Counted from the stretch's first letter, positions 43,928 to 56,637 are shown. The stretch: 64,000 bases of DNA from Chamaecrista fasciculata (GCA_003254925.1 QANZ01041779.1:38047-102046); one strand, 5' to 3'. Made by a program: numbers and translations. The notes: generated by a model not told the origin, from the sequence alone.

Positions 43928-46900
43928 ATGGGCAAATCTCCAATATGGCTATTTCCTTTCTTTTCTATCTTCTGTATCAATGGTGGTATTCATATTGAAT
44001 CTACCAATCACCATGTTAACAAAGATCTTGAAAATCTTTCTTCTGCCTCCTCAAGTCAACCTTACAGAACTGCCTATCACTTTCAACCTCCCAAGAATTG
44101 GATCAATGGTACTTAAACTATTTTTAAATCTCTTTATGTCATTACATTTTTTATTTTACCCTTTGTGATATATATTTGAAATCTAACAGTTTAATTCTTT
44201 TTTTTTTTATGTAATATTTTTTGATGAAATGCCGGTGTGTTTGGAATTGCAGATCCTAATGGTATGTTCTATACTCCTTAATCCTTATTGCTCTTCTTCT
44301 TTCATCTGAATCATATGTACAGTATACCTTTTGCAGTTTCCTTCAAGCGTTTGTTTTAGGACTCAGTTTGTTTGTCTGTCCATTTCAGAAAATATTAAGA
44401 GCATGTTTGACCAAACTATAAAATTGTACTTTTTTAAAGTGACTTCTTTTTTTAATGAAACTTAAAAGAAGTATTAAAAGATTTTTTTTTTTTTACTTTT
44501 TTTCTTTTAAAAAGAATTACAAAACATGGCATACTTATGGGAGTAAATTTTAAAATTGAAAATTAACATGGTAATTGATGGTTTTGTGTGGGGATTTTTT
44601 TTTCAAAAAAAAAAACTTTGAATGTAACTTTTAATTTCAAAACTTCTATTGACGGAAAGGTTGAAGAGTTAAAATGTGTGATTCAAAGTCCAAACAGATA
44701 AATTGAGAGTAAATTAATATTTTGGTCCAAAAACTTGATTTAATCTTTAAAAATTCATGATTGGTTGCAAGTTAATCTTCTATAAATATCCAATAATTGT
44801 ATAATTTAGTTTCTGGAGGGACTAAACTGTAATTAGTCATGAATTTTTAAAAACGAAATCAATTATTTAAAATTTTTTTTTCGTTAAAAATTATTTAAAA
44901 ATTTTAAGGACTAAAATAATAACAGTTATATGATTCATACACTGAATCATAACAAAAGAAAACTAGGGAAAAGTGCAGCACCAGATCACAACACTTCCCT
45001 AGCAGCAGCATATAGAAGAACAATCTCTGAATCATAACAAAAGATACATGCAGACAAAAGACAATCAATATATCAATTCAATAGAGACAAAACAAGCGAA
45101 AAGTTGGTACTATTTTCCTTCTCATTAGTCAGCAGAAGTTGCCATTAGTTATATTATAATCATATCATGCACATGAAGACTGACTTAAAAGAGAGTAAAC
45201 ATATAACTTTGTACGGAAAGATACACAAATTAATAAGGTTAAAGTGCACTTTTGGTCCCATAACTTTGCCAAAAGTTTCAATTTAGTCCAATAACTTTTT
45301 TTGTTGTAGTCTTTGGAGGTTAAATTAGGTCTGAAGGTTAAATTTTATAACATAAAATTGAAACCTTTACCAAAGTTATGGGACCAAAAGTACACTTTGG
45401 CCAATTAATAATTAATTCTCTAAAATTCTAGATTATATTTTTACTCTTTAAAAATGATCGAAGCAATGAAATTTAACCTTTAAACCTATTTTATAGGGAG
45501 TAGGGACACTGTCTTCAACCTAAACACTAATTTATATAGACAAAACATTAAAATACACTTGTTTCATAACTTAGACATCTCATTTCCATAAAAAAAAAAA
45601 AAAAACTTAGACATCTCATACTACCTAAGTCTCTATTATAGCACTATCTTAGAAAGTCGACGCACGTATGACGTAACCCTCATTGTGTCATCGACAACCA
45701 AACTCCGATACCAATTGTTAGAGACTCAAATGACCTTGGGGAATCTTCTTTTAAAAGTTAACTCTTAAAGAAGGAGAATCAAGACATTTAAATATTGTAC
45801 GAACATCTTATTCTACTCAATCTAGGATTTAGACATCTCATACTAAACAAGCAGTGATCATCCCATACTCCACTAAATTCTGATATAAATTGATAGAAAC
45901 TCAAGTGATCTTAGAGAATCCTACTTCAAAAGCTAGCTATTAAAAGAAAGAACCAAAACACTTTAATACTCTAGTGATCATCCTCCCGTTCTCCTCGATA
46001 TAAGATTTAGGCATCCTATACTACCCAAGATCCTATCATTCTCAGAAATTAAATAATATAAACTAGCCGATTAATTGAATTGTTAAATCGTCTAACTAGC
46101 TTTGTGCAGCAACTTATACTTTCACTCAATTAACAAAAAATACCATTTGGTAGTTAAGTTTGATTCTTTTTGGCACTTGGCAGGACCCATGAGACACAAA
46201 GGAGTTTACCATCTATTCTATCAATACAATCCCAAAGCTCCAATTTGGGGCAATATTGCGTGGGGCCATTCTGTGTCCTACGACCTTGTGAATTGGATAC
46301 CATTAGATCCTGCAATCTACCCATCTCAGCCGTCAGATATCAAAGGTTGCTGGACAGGATCAGCTACCATCCTTCCTGGAGGCAAACCAAGAATCATATA
46401 CACAGGAGGTGATTACCAAAACCATCAAGTTCAAAACTTGGCATACCCCAAAAATGAATCAGACCCATTTCTCAAAGAATGGATCAAATCACCCAAAAAC
46501 CCCATTATTGAACCCTACAAGCTAGATCCAAGCAATTTCAGAGACCCCACTACAGCATGGCTTGGAAAAGATGGGTTTTGGAGAATGCTGATTGGGAACC
46601 AAAATCAGACGAAAGGATTGGTTCTTTTGTACAAAAGCAAGGATTTTGTGAAATGGGTTAAAGCTGAAAACCCTTTATTTTCCGCTGATGATACTAAAAT
46701 GTGGGAGTGTCCTGATTTTTTCCCTGTGTCACGCAAGAAGCACGTGCTCAAGTTTAGCTGGGGTGCGAGAGGTGAAGATTACTATATGATTGGGACTTAT
46801 AATAGGGATAGGGATAGATTTATCCCGGATAGTGGAACCAGGTTGAGATATGACTATGGGAAATTCTATGCATCAAAGTCGTTTTATGATGATGGGAAGA

Positions 46901-49900
46901 AGAGAAGGATCTTGTTTGGTTGGGTTAATGAATCATCCACTCAAGCTGATGATATCAAGAAAGGATGGTCTGGAATTCAGGTATGAGAAAATTTTTATTC
47001 ATTATTGAAATTTAGTATCATATATTATTATTCATTATTATTTTAACGTAAGATATTGACTTATCATAATCTATTTAAGTAATATACTCTCTCTCTTCAC
47101 TGTTAAAAATTCGATGAGTGCGCACAGACTAAGAAAATGACTAGTTAATCTTAAATTTAGAAAAATATAAAATAAAAATACTATATTACCCTTATTTATT
47201 CTTTCTTATTTTCAAAGGATATTTACTAATAACAGATAATAGGTAGGGATAAAATTGTAAAAAAAATAATTAATGTTTTCTTGATTTTGTAAAACATCAT
47301 ACATTTTGAAACATAGATATCTCAAAAATTATAACAAATATTATGAACTGGAGGGAGTAGTAATGTATAATTGAAATTTGTACCTTGTTAATTACTAGAA
47401 TAATAGGGTAGCTTGGAATACAAGAAATATCAATTTAATTGTCTAGATTCAAGACAAGACTTGAATAAAAAAAGACTTGAATAAATTAAATTAGAGGGTT
47501 GTAGCCCTCCAAGGTACATTGATTAATTCATTAATTAATTGAACATAGTTCATAATAAAGGCCTATTGCTAAGGTAGCTCGCTATATTATTAGAGAATAG
47601 ATTTGATATTGTGCATTAGTTGAGAGAGAAAGAAACAATTAGAGAGAAAAAGTGTCAAAAGTGTAGGTCTTATTTACACTTTCTCTCTTTAATTATTTAT
47701 TTTTTTCTTAGCATTATACTTACAATGCAATAGAGAAAGTTTTTTTATCACAATATTGATCTCCACGTAAATTAAAGGTGACCCAAAACAATTTTCTTTT
47801 TTTTTTTCTGTTTTTTTTTTGGTAAAGGACCCAAAACAGTTTTTCTTTTTTAGTTGCCTGCCCGGTATTCGAGGTCACTCCTCGACTAATCCGGACTCGA
47901 CCCGGGTCGCGCACCTCGCTATGGTAGGTGAGTCTCCCGATCCAAAACAGTTTAATTATGATGAATGTTAGGTTAATTTATGTGATGGCATTACATAATT
48001 TTCGTTAATAGTTTAGTATTATATGATTTATATTTTTTTGAAACTAACTTATTATAAAATTTTATTAAAGAATTTAATAATAATTACTTGAAAATTGCAC
48101 ATGGTTTTCTAGAAAAGAATAGGGGGAGGGGGGTTCTGAAATTCAGATAATATATTAATTTTCTTATTTCAAGAAAAGGCTACAATAATTGAAATTTTTT
48201 TTATAACTATTTAGTAACACTCAAGTTGGATTATAATATGGCCTATTTTTACTTATGCTAGCTTATGATGATCTTGATGTCTACACAAATTCAAGTTGAC
48301 CCATATATATATATAGATTAATAAGATATGTAAACCCTAGATTCATGTGATTTTGTTTAGCTTTAGTAGTTCGATACCTTAATAAACATACATTTGCATT
48401 TTTTAAAAAAAATAATTCATTTACCATTATGTGATTGATTCTTTCAGAGAAAAAAAAAAGTTCTCAACTTGTCACTAGACTTTGAAAGTTGCACTTTGTT
48501 TTCTTCCAAAACAACAGTGTGGTAGTACAAGTTATTTATTTTCTAAATTCAGGACAAGAAGGTCTTGTGGCATTCAAGTTGGATTAATTTAATGAAAATG
48601 ATTTATAGTAAGTCTATTATTACTTAAGCCAGCTAGCTCACGATCTTGATCACAAGTTCACAACTGACACAACACAAATTTGATATCAGAAATAAAGGCT
48701 AGATTTATGTGACTTTGTTTAGCTTTAGGAGTTTGTTACTTGAATAAACATATTTACAATTACATGGTTTTAAAAAAATAATAGTTACCATTATATGATG
48801 GATATTGTTCCAGAAAAAAAAAATGTCATAATTTTATTAAGGAATCTAATAGTCAATATTTGAAAGCTGCACTTTGTTTTCTTCAAAAAAAGTGATTTTA
48901 CATGACTTTAGGAGTTTTTCTTATCTTTTGTTTAGAAAATTACACCGGATCAAACACTTATTGGGTTAGGTTTCAGTTCAACATTTATATTTTATTTTTT
49001 TTAGTTCTAAATTTCTCACTTAATCAAACTTAAATTTAATAACTTTAGTATATATTTTTAATATTTGTTAGTTTATTTCTTATTATACTAAATTAAATAA
49101 TTTTTTAAATTTATTTAATTATCACTTTTTTACTTTAATTAAATCTCAATTATACTATTGAACCTTGAATCAATGCTTTCACCAATTCAATTATTGATAT
49201 GATTTTTAAAACCTTGGTCATATGAATAAGCTTATTATCACATGATTATTGTTTTTTAAAAATATCATTTACCATTATATGATTGATTGTTCCAGAAAAC
49301 ATAAGGGTCTGATTGGTTGCCCTGTTTCCTGTTTCCATTTTCACTGAAAACAGGAAATATGACTGAAAACGTGTTTTGTACAGTTTTTTTGAAAATGTTT
49401 TCTGGAAACATTTTCTGAAACAGGCTGAAAACAGGAAACGTCAAAAAGACGTTTCCAGTATTTCCAAAAACAAACTTATGATATTTTGCAACATTACACA
49501 AAAGTAAACTATTTAATCATGTTAATATCATCATTTAACTATAATCAAACTTAAAAACATATAAAAATTAGTATTATTCAAGTTAACATAATTTAAATAT
49601 GAATGAAAACGATTTTTTAACTTTATAAAACAAACATATTTCTTAAATATTGAAAATTTTGAAATGAAAATAGAATTCTAGAAATGGAAACAGAAAATGA
49701 AAACAGGAAACATTTTCTTAAACCAATCAGGCCATAAGTTTTCAACTTGTCATAACTTTACTAAAGAATCCAATAAATACTTTGAAAGTTGCTCTTTGTT
49801 TTCTTCCAAAACAATAGTGGTAGTATATTATATGTTATTTATTTTCTTAATTCAAGACAAGATTTGAATAAATGAATGGTCTTGTAACATCCAAGTTGGA

Positions 49901-51763
49901 TTAATTTAAGGAAAATGATTCATAATTAGTGTATTATTATTTAGGATAAAAATTGAAGTAACGTTTCTGGTATCTTTATCACAAAATTTCTCTAAGATAT
50001 TGTCATATAAGATATTGTCTTTTACATTTCTTCATTATTATGATTAGTCATGACTCATGAATTATAGTTGAACTGACTTAGTAATTTTTTTTGTAATATT
50101 TAATGTTTAAATAAACATGACTTGACAGTTTAGTATCAAACAATTGATTCTCTTAAATATATATTAATTTGGCATCATTTTGTTGAATAATCTAATCATA
50201 AATATTTGAAATTTGCAGGGAATTCCAAGGAGTATATGGCTTCACAAATCAGGAAAACAGTTGGTACAATGGCCAGTGAAAGAACTTGACAAGCTACGTA
50301 CTAAACCCATCAACTGGTCTCACAAACTGCTTAAAGGACATGAATTGCTTCAAGTTAATGGCGTCACAGCATCACAGGCAAAGTTTCACCTTTTACACTC
50401 AATAATAACATTGCTTATTTGATTAATAATAAAAAAAAGATAAAAATGATAACAACATTTCTTACATAATTCTTCATTCAAAATTTTAGAAAAAAAATTC
50501 AGGCTTTTGTTGTTATACTTATCAAAATGAAATGTTAGAACTCATGCTTAAAAATTAAGGGTATGTTTTCAATGCCAATAACTATGGGATATAACTAAAA
50601 ATTGAGGAGCATAATGAGTACTTTCTTCTAAAGTATGCTAAAATAGGTTTGGCTATTTTCATACCAATTATATTATTATTTTCATTTGCAGGCTGATGTT
50701 GAAATTTCATTTGAAGTGAAAGAGTTAGAGAAGGCTGAAGTATTGGATAAATGGGTGGACCCCCAAATTCTCTGCACTAAAAAGGGTGCAAATGTAACAA
50801 GTGGGCTTGGACCATTTGGTCTGCTTGTTTTGGCTTCAAATGATTTAAAAGAGCACACTGCAATATTCTTCAGAATATTCAAATACCAAAGCAAAAATGT
50901 GGTGCTTCTGTGTAGTGATCAAAGCAGGTTTTGTTTTTGTCTCTATCCTTTTTCTTCACTTCTCTCTTCACCAAACTTTTGGATATATTCAAACTCTTAT
51001 GCTACATGCTAATTCAATGATTGAACAGATCTTCATTGAATAAAGATAATCTTATGAGAAGTTATGGTGTATTTGTGGACGTGGACCCTGTTAAGGAGAA
51101 ACTGTCACTAAGAAGCTTGGTAAGTTGACAAAAGCCACCATATCATGGAAATGAGATTTTTTATTGGGACACTATTTGATTGCTTGTTCCTTGATGTACG
51201 TTCTCAGTTTAGAACATCCTTCATGTTTGGTCTTAAAAATTACTTACACTTCAAAATTATGTTGAGACTGAATATTAAGGAAGAGAAAGAGAGGAAGCAG
51301 AGGATATTCCAATCCTTCCCTTGTTTGAGAAATTATAAATTACAGAAGATAATGAAGGAAAAACTTTTAATCTATCATTCTCTTCTCCCTTCACAAGTTC
51401 CAAATATTTAACTCGGAGGAGACATATGGTACGTTAATATTCCATTCTCCTCTCTTCCCTTCTCTTCCCGTCCTAATGGTCTGATCATAAGAATTGTTTA
51501 TATATTCATGTTTCAGCAAATACAAGGCTTGTGTACATTATATGTCCTAATGCATAAGTTGCTCTTCCTTATCACAGATTGATCACTCAGTTGTGGAGAG
51601 TTTTGAAGGAGAAGGAAGGGCTTGCATCACAGCCAGAGTTTATCCCACTTTGGCAATCAATGATAAGGCAAACCTCTATGTTTTTAATAATGGAACTGGT
51701 GATGTGAATATCAGAAGGTTGAGTGCTTGGAGCATGAAGAAAGCAAAAATCAATGAGAGCTAA
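43928..51763 (+). CDS. GH32 cell-wall-invertase-type beta-fructofuranosidase (7 exons, intact)
   Basis: Predicted secreted enzyme hydrolysing sucrose (or fructans) in the apoplast. Exons: 43928-44108, mini-exon 44253-44261, 46184-46980, 50219-50377, 50692-50927, 51029-51119, 51578-51763; 1659 nt, 552 aa, all phases closing. Residues about 4-20 are a hydrophobic signal peptide. Asp61 in 'NDPNG' (made by the 9-nt mini-exon) is the nucleophile, Asp184 in 'FRDP' the transition-state stabiliser, Glu238 in 'WECPDF' the acid/base. Pro after WEC marks the cell-wall rather than vacuolar class. 'RYDYGK' (Asp287, Lys290) matches the Asp/Lys pair linked to sucrose use; fructan exohydrolases tend to lose it, so invertase is favoured but not proven. 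Intron 4 uses a GC donor ('cacag/gcaaag'). Introns 2 and 3 are swollen by repeats. Confidence 0.93.
45237..45403. mobile_element. 167-bp MITE with exact 9-bp target duplication
   Basis: The ends 'ggttaaagtgcacttttggt' and 'accaaaagtacactttggcc' are inverted and nearly meet in the middle. The flanks are identical 'aattaataa' (45228-45236 and 45404-45412). It lies in intron 2 of the intact GH32 gene. Confidence 0.9.
45716..46022. repeat. Two degenerate direct repeats, possibly an old LTR pair
   Basis: 'tgttagagactcaaatgacctt' (45716) and 'tgatagaaactcaagtgatctt' (45887) each continue for about 135 bp through 'gaatcytmyttyaaaag' to 'gatttagrcatcytatact'. The phrase 'ccgataccaattgttagag' is typical of plant repeats next to LTR ends. 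Too decayed to classify. Confidence 0.45.
47087..47357. mobile_element. Stowaway-like MITE
   Basis: The 271-bp element begins 'ctctctctcttc' and ends 'ctggagggag', with TA on both sides (47085-47086, 47358-47359), as expected for Tc1/mariner-type MITEs. The body has 'gtagggataaaattgtaaaaa' and 'ttcttgattttgtaaaacatc', shared with 57548-58560. Located in intron 3 of the intact GH32 gene. Confidence 0.75.
47843..47941 (-). mobile_element. 5'-truncated copy of the tRNA-derived SINE
   Basis: Matches only the 3' half of the 19327 SINE ('ttgcctgcccggtattcgagg', 'gactaatccggactcgac', 'atggtaggtgagtctccc'). Both flanks carry 'ccaaaacagttt' (47831-47842 and 47942-47953), a 12-bp duplication, showing that it inserted already truncated. 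Confidence 0.85.
48060..49950. repeat. Degenerate tandem repeats swelling GH32 intron 3
   Basis: Blocks recur at about 48420-48640, 48775-48890 and 49262-49950, with partial older copies before 48310. Each contains 'taccattatrtgattgattgttccagaaaa', 'cataattttattaaggaatc', 'actttgaaagttgcactttg' and 'caagttggattaattta'. One copy is split by the MITE at 49305-49734. No coding content. Confidence 0.65.
49305..49734. mobile_element. Tourist-like MITE inside an intronic repeat copy
   Basis: The ends 'gggtctgattggtt' and 'aaccaatcaggcca' are imperfect inverted repeats, flanked by TAA (49302-49304 and 49735-49737). That suggests the PIF/Harbinger type. The interior is rich in 'tttcctgtttcc' and 'gaaaacaggaaac' motifs and is self-complementary. 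The neighbouring repeat copy at about 48450 shows the same sequence uninterrupted. Confidence 0.75.
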
Positions 51764-52500
51764 ACAGAGAGACTTGTTTCTTCTCTGTTTACTGAACACA
51801 AAATTCCTTCAACCCATATATTTTTGTCACATGTAATTGGTTGAAAGGATTTTCAAAAACAACTATGTTTGGTTCTTGATCATGCACCCTTGATGCCAAG
51901 TGAACACTACAAATTATGCATTTATAAAATAAATATTAGCACTTTTTATCTTGTTGAAGCAAAAGGCATTGCAGCCCAAAAATTTTTTGGAAGCTTCCAT
52001 CATTGCAGATAATTTGTTCTCATAAGTAACTATAAATAAACAACACCTTGTTGCTGCAAAAATAGTTCGTGAGTAATGTTCACTCGTTGCATGATTCCTC
52101 AATCAAACAGCATGGTTCCAGATTTAGCTTTTCTATGTTCAACTTTCTTACACAAACAAACTGACCAAAAATTGACTTTAGAAGAATAAGCAGAGCAATG
52201 TAAGAATATCTGTACAACATCAGCTACTACACGGTAAATATGGACAAAGCACATATTAATACTTATAAAACTATGTTTAAAAAGAAAATGAAAAGAATAA
52301 GATCCATAACACACAGCAACCAAGAAACCCATAAAGACCCTATTGGCCTAACAGCAGCTAAAAAAATTAACTTGAAAAAAAAGAAGAACCGGACAGTAGA
52401 TTTAGTAGGATTGTAACTTATGACAGAAGTAAACCAGAACTTCATAGTATTTACTCCACTGACACTAAATGTATCCAGGTCCGTCACATGCAACGAGACA
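51764..52500. other. Shared 3' intergenic region of converging genes
   Basis: The intact GH32 gene (+) and NAP1 (-) end tail-to-tail with 737 bp between stop codons, so their 3'UTRs may approach each other. No additional gene is seen. The minus-strand ORF at 52263-52577 is an out-of-frame reading of the NAP1 last exon and 3'UTR. Confidence 0.6.
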
Positions 52501-55500
52501 CTACTGCTGTTTGCATTCAGGAGGGTGTTCACCTTGCTGGCCGGTCCCAGGTTGGGCTTTACCACTTCTCTGACCATAAAAAAACATTGTTTATAAAGTT
52601 AGTGACAAAAAAGTTCAACATATAATTGAAACATAGGTCGAGTTTGTTAACCATCATCTTGACACCAGCATGATAATAGGGGTTATCAAAAATAATTAAG
52701 CTTGGTGCTTTTGCATCAAACATGATAGATTTCCACAAACAAATGCTAGGATATCATATGATGACACCATTTTGGATAGTATCTCATCATACCAAAACTA
52801 TGAGATCTCATTTTGATCCCTTTTAACTTAGTTAACCTTAATGAAATGACAGTTGTATCATTTTTATGAAGACTTTCAATATTTATATTCAATATGAACA
52901 TCTTAAATATCATGGGATTTCATATCGTGATTCCTTACCTAGTATCAATGATGTAGTATTTAAAATTTTATGCAATGTGAGAAAATAGTGCTATTACTAG
53001 TGCTCCAGACACCTTCATAGGTAGATGATCAGAGCGGTACCTTTCTTCTGTTGTTTCCCTCCTGTTCCTCATCCTCGTCCTCATCCTCATCTTCCTCTTC
53101 CTCCTCGTCCTCATCATCATCGTCATCCTCATCACCATAATTATCATCTTCATCTGCTTCTATATCGTCAAATTCATTCTGTGCAGCTTCCCCAGTGAAC
53201 CATGAAACAGCATGAGGAATGATTTTATCTCGAATTGTAGAACTGCATATTTTCAACAACAATGTTACAACTCAAAGCAAGATGAAAATAAGACAATGCC
53301 ATAAATCTTTTGGTGACATCTGTCACTTTGCAAATGCCAACATTTCTGGTACTGGTCAATTCATACAATAACTAAAAACTTGTATTATTTTTGTTACCTT
53401 TTTTTCCCACAGTAATTTAGAATGAATAATTTTGTTCTCATGACATGTAAACCACCACCCAGCAAATACGTTTATAACAAAACAAGTTACAAATAATTTG
53501 AGACTATAGCCCAGATAATTACATCACTAAGCATTAAACGCTACCAAGACCAACAGATAAATCGAGAGGCTTCACACTCAGATTAGAAGATTGGGCATAT
53601 CTCAAGCATCCACCAGTGACTTACCCAATGTCATAATCTTGTTCCATCAACCCCTGAAGCTCTTCAACCTATCCACACATTTCAAACACAATGATCACTA
53701 AAAATATCTACAACTCTACATTAAATAGATATAAAATAGATACTTACAGCATCATCATCAATATCATCAGCATCCTCAGGGACCTGGGGAGGGTTAAAAA
53801 AGTTAAAAAAGCTATCACATTTTTCTGTTTTTATGATGGGTTTAGCATTTTTTGATCCCTTCTTTGGCTTCTTCTTTAAAACCTTCTGGGTCAAGTTCTT
53901 TCCCGGATACCATTCTATTTCCGTTCTACAAAATAAAACAACAAAAGGTAAGCAGAGTCAACACAACAAGACATGAGAAGATAAGAGGTAGTTGTTACCC
54001 TATTGCTTTCTCTAATATTGGGTCATCATCATCATCAATCATGTGATATGTTTTTGTCAGCACAGAGTTCTTAAAATATGGATTTGAAGAAAAAAAGAAC
54101 TCCAGCTTGAAACCCTTGGGATCGTCTAGTTTACACCACTTGATATCTTTAAGATACTTGAGAGCTCCTTCATCACGTTCAGTGATCTACTCCAGAAAGA
54201 AAACAATTATTATTATTATTTTTTTTGGTAAAGAGAAAGAAAACAATTATAATTCTATAATACTTCAGTCAACAGAAAGAATACAATGAACAATATATTC
54301 CACTAGTCTACCTCCTCAGCCAGTGTTTCATTAGTCTTCATTGCAGTCAACCAAAAATCAGGAACGCCCTTCTCTGAATCACAAGAATGATCCATAATAG
54401 TCTTAGTTAGACAATAATGCATGTAATGAGACCATGAGCGTAAAAAGGAGCCAAAGGAAAAGTACCTGTAGCTTTGTTCTCTTTGTTGGTTACTGCTTCA
54501 TCTGTAATTCCTTCAACCTCAATTTCGCCATTGACAATCTCATACCTCTATAGCCACCATTAAACAATTTGAAAACCAAAAACATTGTGTTACCAATGTA
54601 AAGCAAAAGCTTATGTAATGCTAACAATAAATAGATCGTAGATCATAACTTAAGTAAATACAAAATCTTTTTGACCAAGAAATCCCTTAAGACAAAGAAA
54701 GCTATGAGACGAATAAACAAAACCCACATCTCACTAATAATCAATACACACCTTTGCATAAAGTGGTTCATAAAGCTTCTGGTATCTATCTTCCAATGAT
54801 GCTCTCTCCTCCAGAAACTTTGCCTCCAGCTCATCATGCTGGCTCTGCAAGTTGAGCACAAAATAAGACTTTCATTTCTGTAACTAAATTAATTCAAACT
54901 TCTTTACAATAAGCTACAAGAAGTAGACTTGGTATTCAGTTTCACAATGAAAATATCCCCATTTCAAACATACCAGGATGCTGCAAAAGGTTAATTCAGG
55001 GAAAGTCCCACTGAGGATTGAACGGATTTTAAAAAAAAATATGGAGGAAAGACACTAGAGGAATTTGAAAGCATGATATGTCAAGCATTGATGAGCCCTA
55101 AAGCATTAGGTTCCTAAAGAATTGCAACATGACACACGCAATGTCAACCTTTTGCAGAGAATCACAAGCTGGACTCTTTTTTCATTATCATTAAAGCATG
55201 AAACTTGACACAAAAGGCATTCTCACCATTACAGAATGTATACTCTCACTCCCACAGCTAGAAACACCATAAGAATCACAAGAGACTTATACAGGGTATG
55301 GTATATAAATATAGTAAACACCATAAGGAAACAAAAGAGTTGGAAAGAGGAAAAAGAAAACATAAAAGCTTTCAAAAAAAACTATACCTGCAGACTTCTA
55401 AGAGCATCCACACGTTCCCTGACTTTAGGTGACAGTGTTTCTAGGATATCAACATGCTGTCCAGCCAAGAGCTGAAGTTTATCCTGCAAAAACCGTGACA

Positions 55501-56306
55501 GTGCACAAACAATTAGTTATAAAAAATGTGCTATTACAATTACCACTTAACACATCTTGATAGCAAAACCTTCGTTTTGCAATAATATGATTGAGAAGTT
55601 AGCTACTTACTTTCACTTGATATATTTACATACGTCCCCTCTCCTCCCACCCAAATATGACAGCAGGGAAAAAAAGGGTACTAATAGAAAGTAACAGTAT
55701 TCAAGATAGATTCTCCGAACAATATCACCACCCCATATCCAGAAAAACGAAAATTATTTCGGCAACCGAGAAAGTGGCCCTTAACCTTATTTTACACCCG
55801 CCCCACGTTATATATATATATATATATATGGAGAACAGTAGCAGGATATGCAATATAAGCTCTCACCTTGAGCGCGTTAACAAGACCAGCACGATCCTCA
55901 GCACTAAGAGCTACAGACAAAAACAAGCACTCGAATTCAGAGTATGTTCTTCTATCATCATCATAGAAAACATCAACAACATCAATAATAACAATTTCCG
56001 TTTCAAATAAAACACAAACTAGTTCGGAAATTCAAGTCTATAAGTAAGAGCAGATTAAAAAAATTAGCTTCCAGAAGCCGGACGATTAAGAATCCGTGCT
56101 AATAATAACATTCCAAAACTCCATACATCATCGAATTACAAACGCGAGAGATACGAGTGGCAAAGAAAGCCACACATAGGAGTTAGGACGGCACAGAAAA
56201 TCTGAAATTAAGGGTTCCGGGAGAATTTACCGGCGGCGGCGGCGGGGAGATCGATGTCGACATCGGGGACGTTGACGGCGTCGTTTTTGGAATCGTCTTT
56301 GCTCAT
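52501..56306 (-). CDS. NAP1: Nucleosome assembly protein 1 (NAP1), histone H2A/H2B chaperone
   Basis: Binds H2A-H2B, shuttles histones and assists nucleosome assembly and repair. Exons from the minus strand: 56306-56231, 55910-55867, 55483-55388, 54844-54752, 54547-54466, 54373-54312, 54186-53999, 53925-53748, 53668-53625, 53242-53041, 52569-52501; 1134 nt, 377 aa, all phases closing. Landmarks in order: the dimerisation helix region ('[19 protein letters not shown]'), '[17 protein letters not shown]', '[15 protein letters not shown]', 'LKYLKDIKW', '[20 protein letters not shown]', '[13 protein letters not shown]' and '[17 protein letters not shown]'. A long Asp/Glu tail follows. The protein ends in 'PPECKQQ', the Cys-containing prenylation motif of plant NAP1 proteins. 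No lesion is seen. Confidence 0.95.
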
Positions 56307-56637
56307 TATTATTGATCAGAGAGTGTTTGGGAGACGAGAAAATTGGATAGAAAACGAAAAAAAAAATAGCGAGAAAGAGAAGAGAGGAGGGAAAGTGATT
56401 TAAGAGAAGAAAGAAAAAGAACGAAACGAGGATGTGCCTTGCAAGAAAGAATGGAAGATGATTTTCTCTCTCTAGAATCTGGATTATCACACGCGCGAGA
56501 GAGGAGCGTGTAATTCACGGACCAATAGTGTAGTGAGGAAGTGGTGGTGTCAGTTGGACTAAGTAACGGTGGTGATGAGAATGAGAAAGCCTTCGTGGAA
56601 AATGGATTCGGGTGTTTGGCTTATTTGGGAAACGAGG
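56307..56637 (-). promoter_or_regulatory. NAP1 5' leader and promoter region
   Basis: Purine-rich leader just upstream of the ATG (56306), then 'cacgcgcgagagaggagcg', the most GC-rich stretch outside exons nearby. No clear TATA box was identified. Confidence 0.4.

Noticed and set aside
43980-44168. Second-frame ORF overlapping GH32 exon 1
   Set aside because: Runs into the intron after the mini-exon donor. The other frame has the signal peptide and 'YHFQPPKNW' motif.
52263-52577. 104-codon minus-strand ORF beginning MVREVVKPN
   Set aside because: It reads the NAP1 last exon and 3'UTR in the wrong frame. The correct frame ends in 'PPECKQQ' at 52501.
55657-56010. 117-codon plus-strand ORF in a NAP1 intron
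   Set aside because: No motif; includes a TA microsatellite and antisense of a NAP1 exon.
56227-56518. Arg-rich and hydrophobic minus-strand ORFs near the NAP1 start
   Set aside because: Out-of-frame readings of the GCC-rich first exon and purine-rich leader of NAP1.
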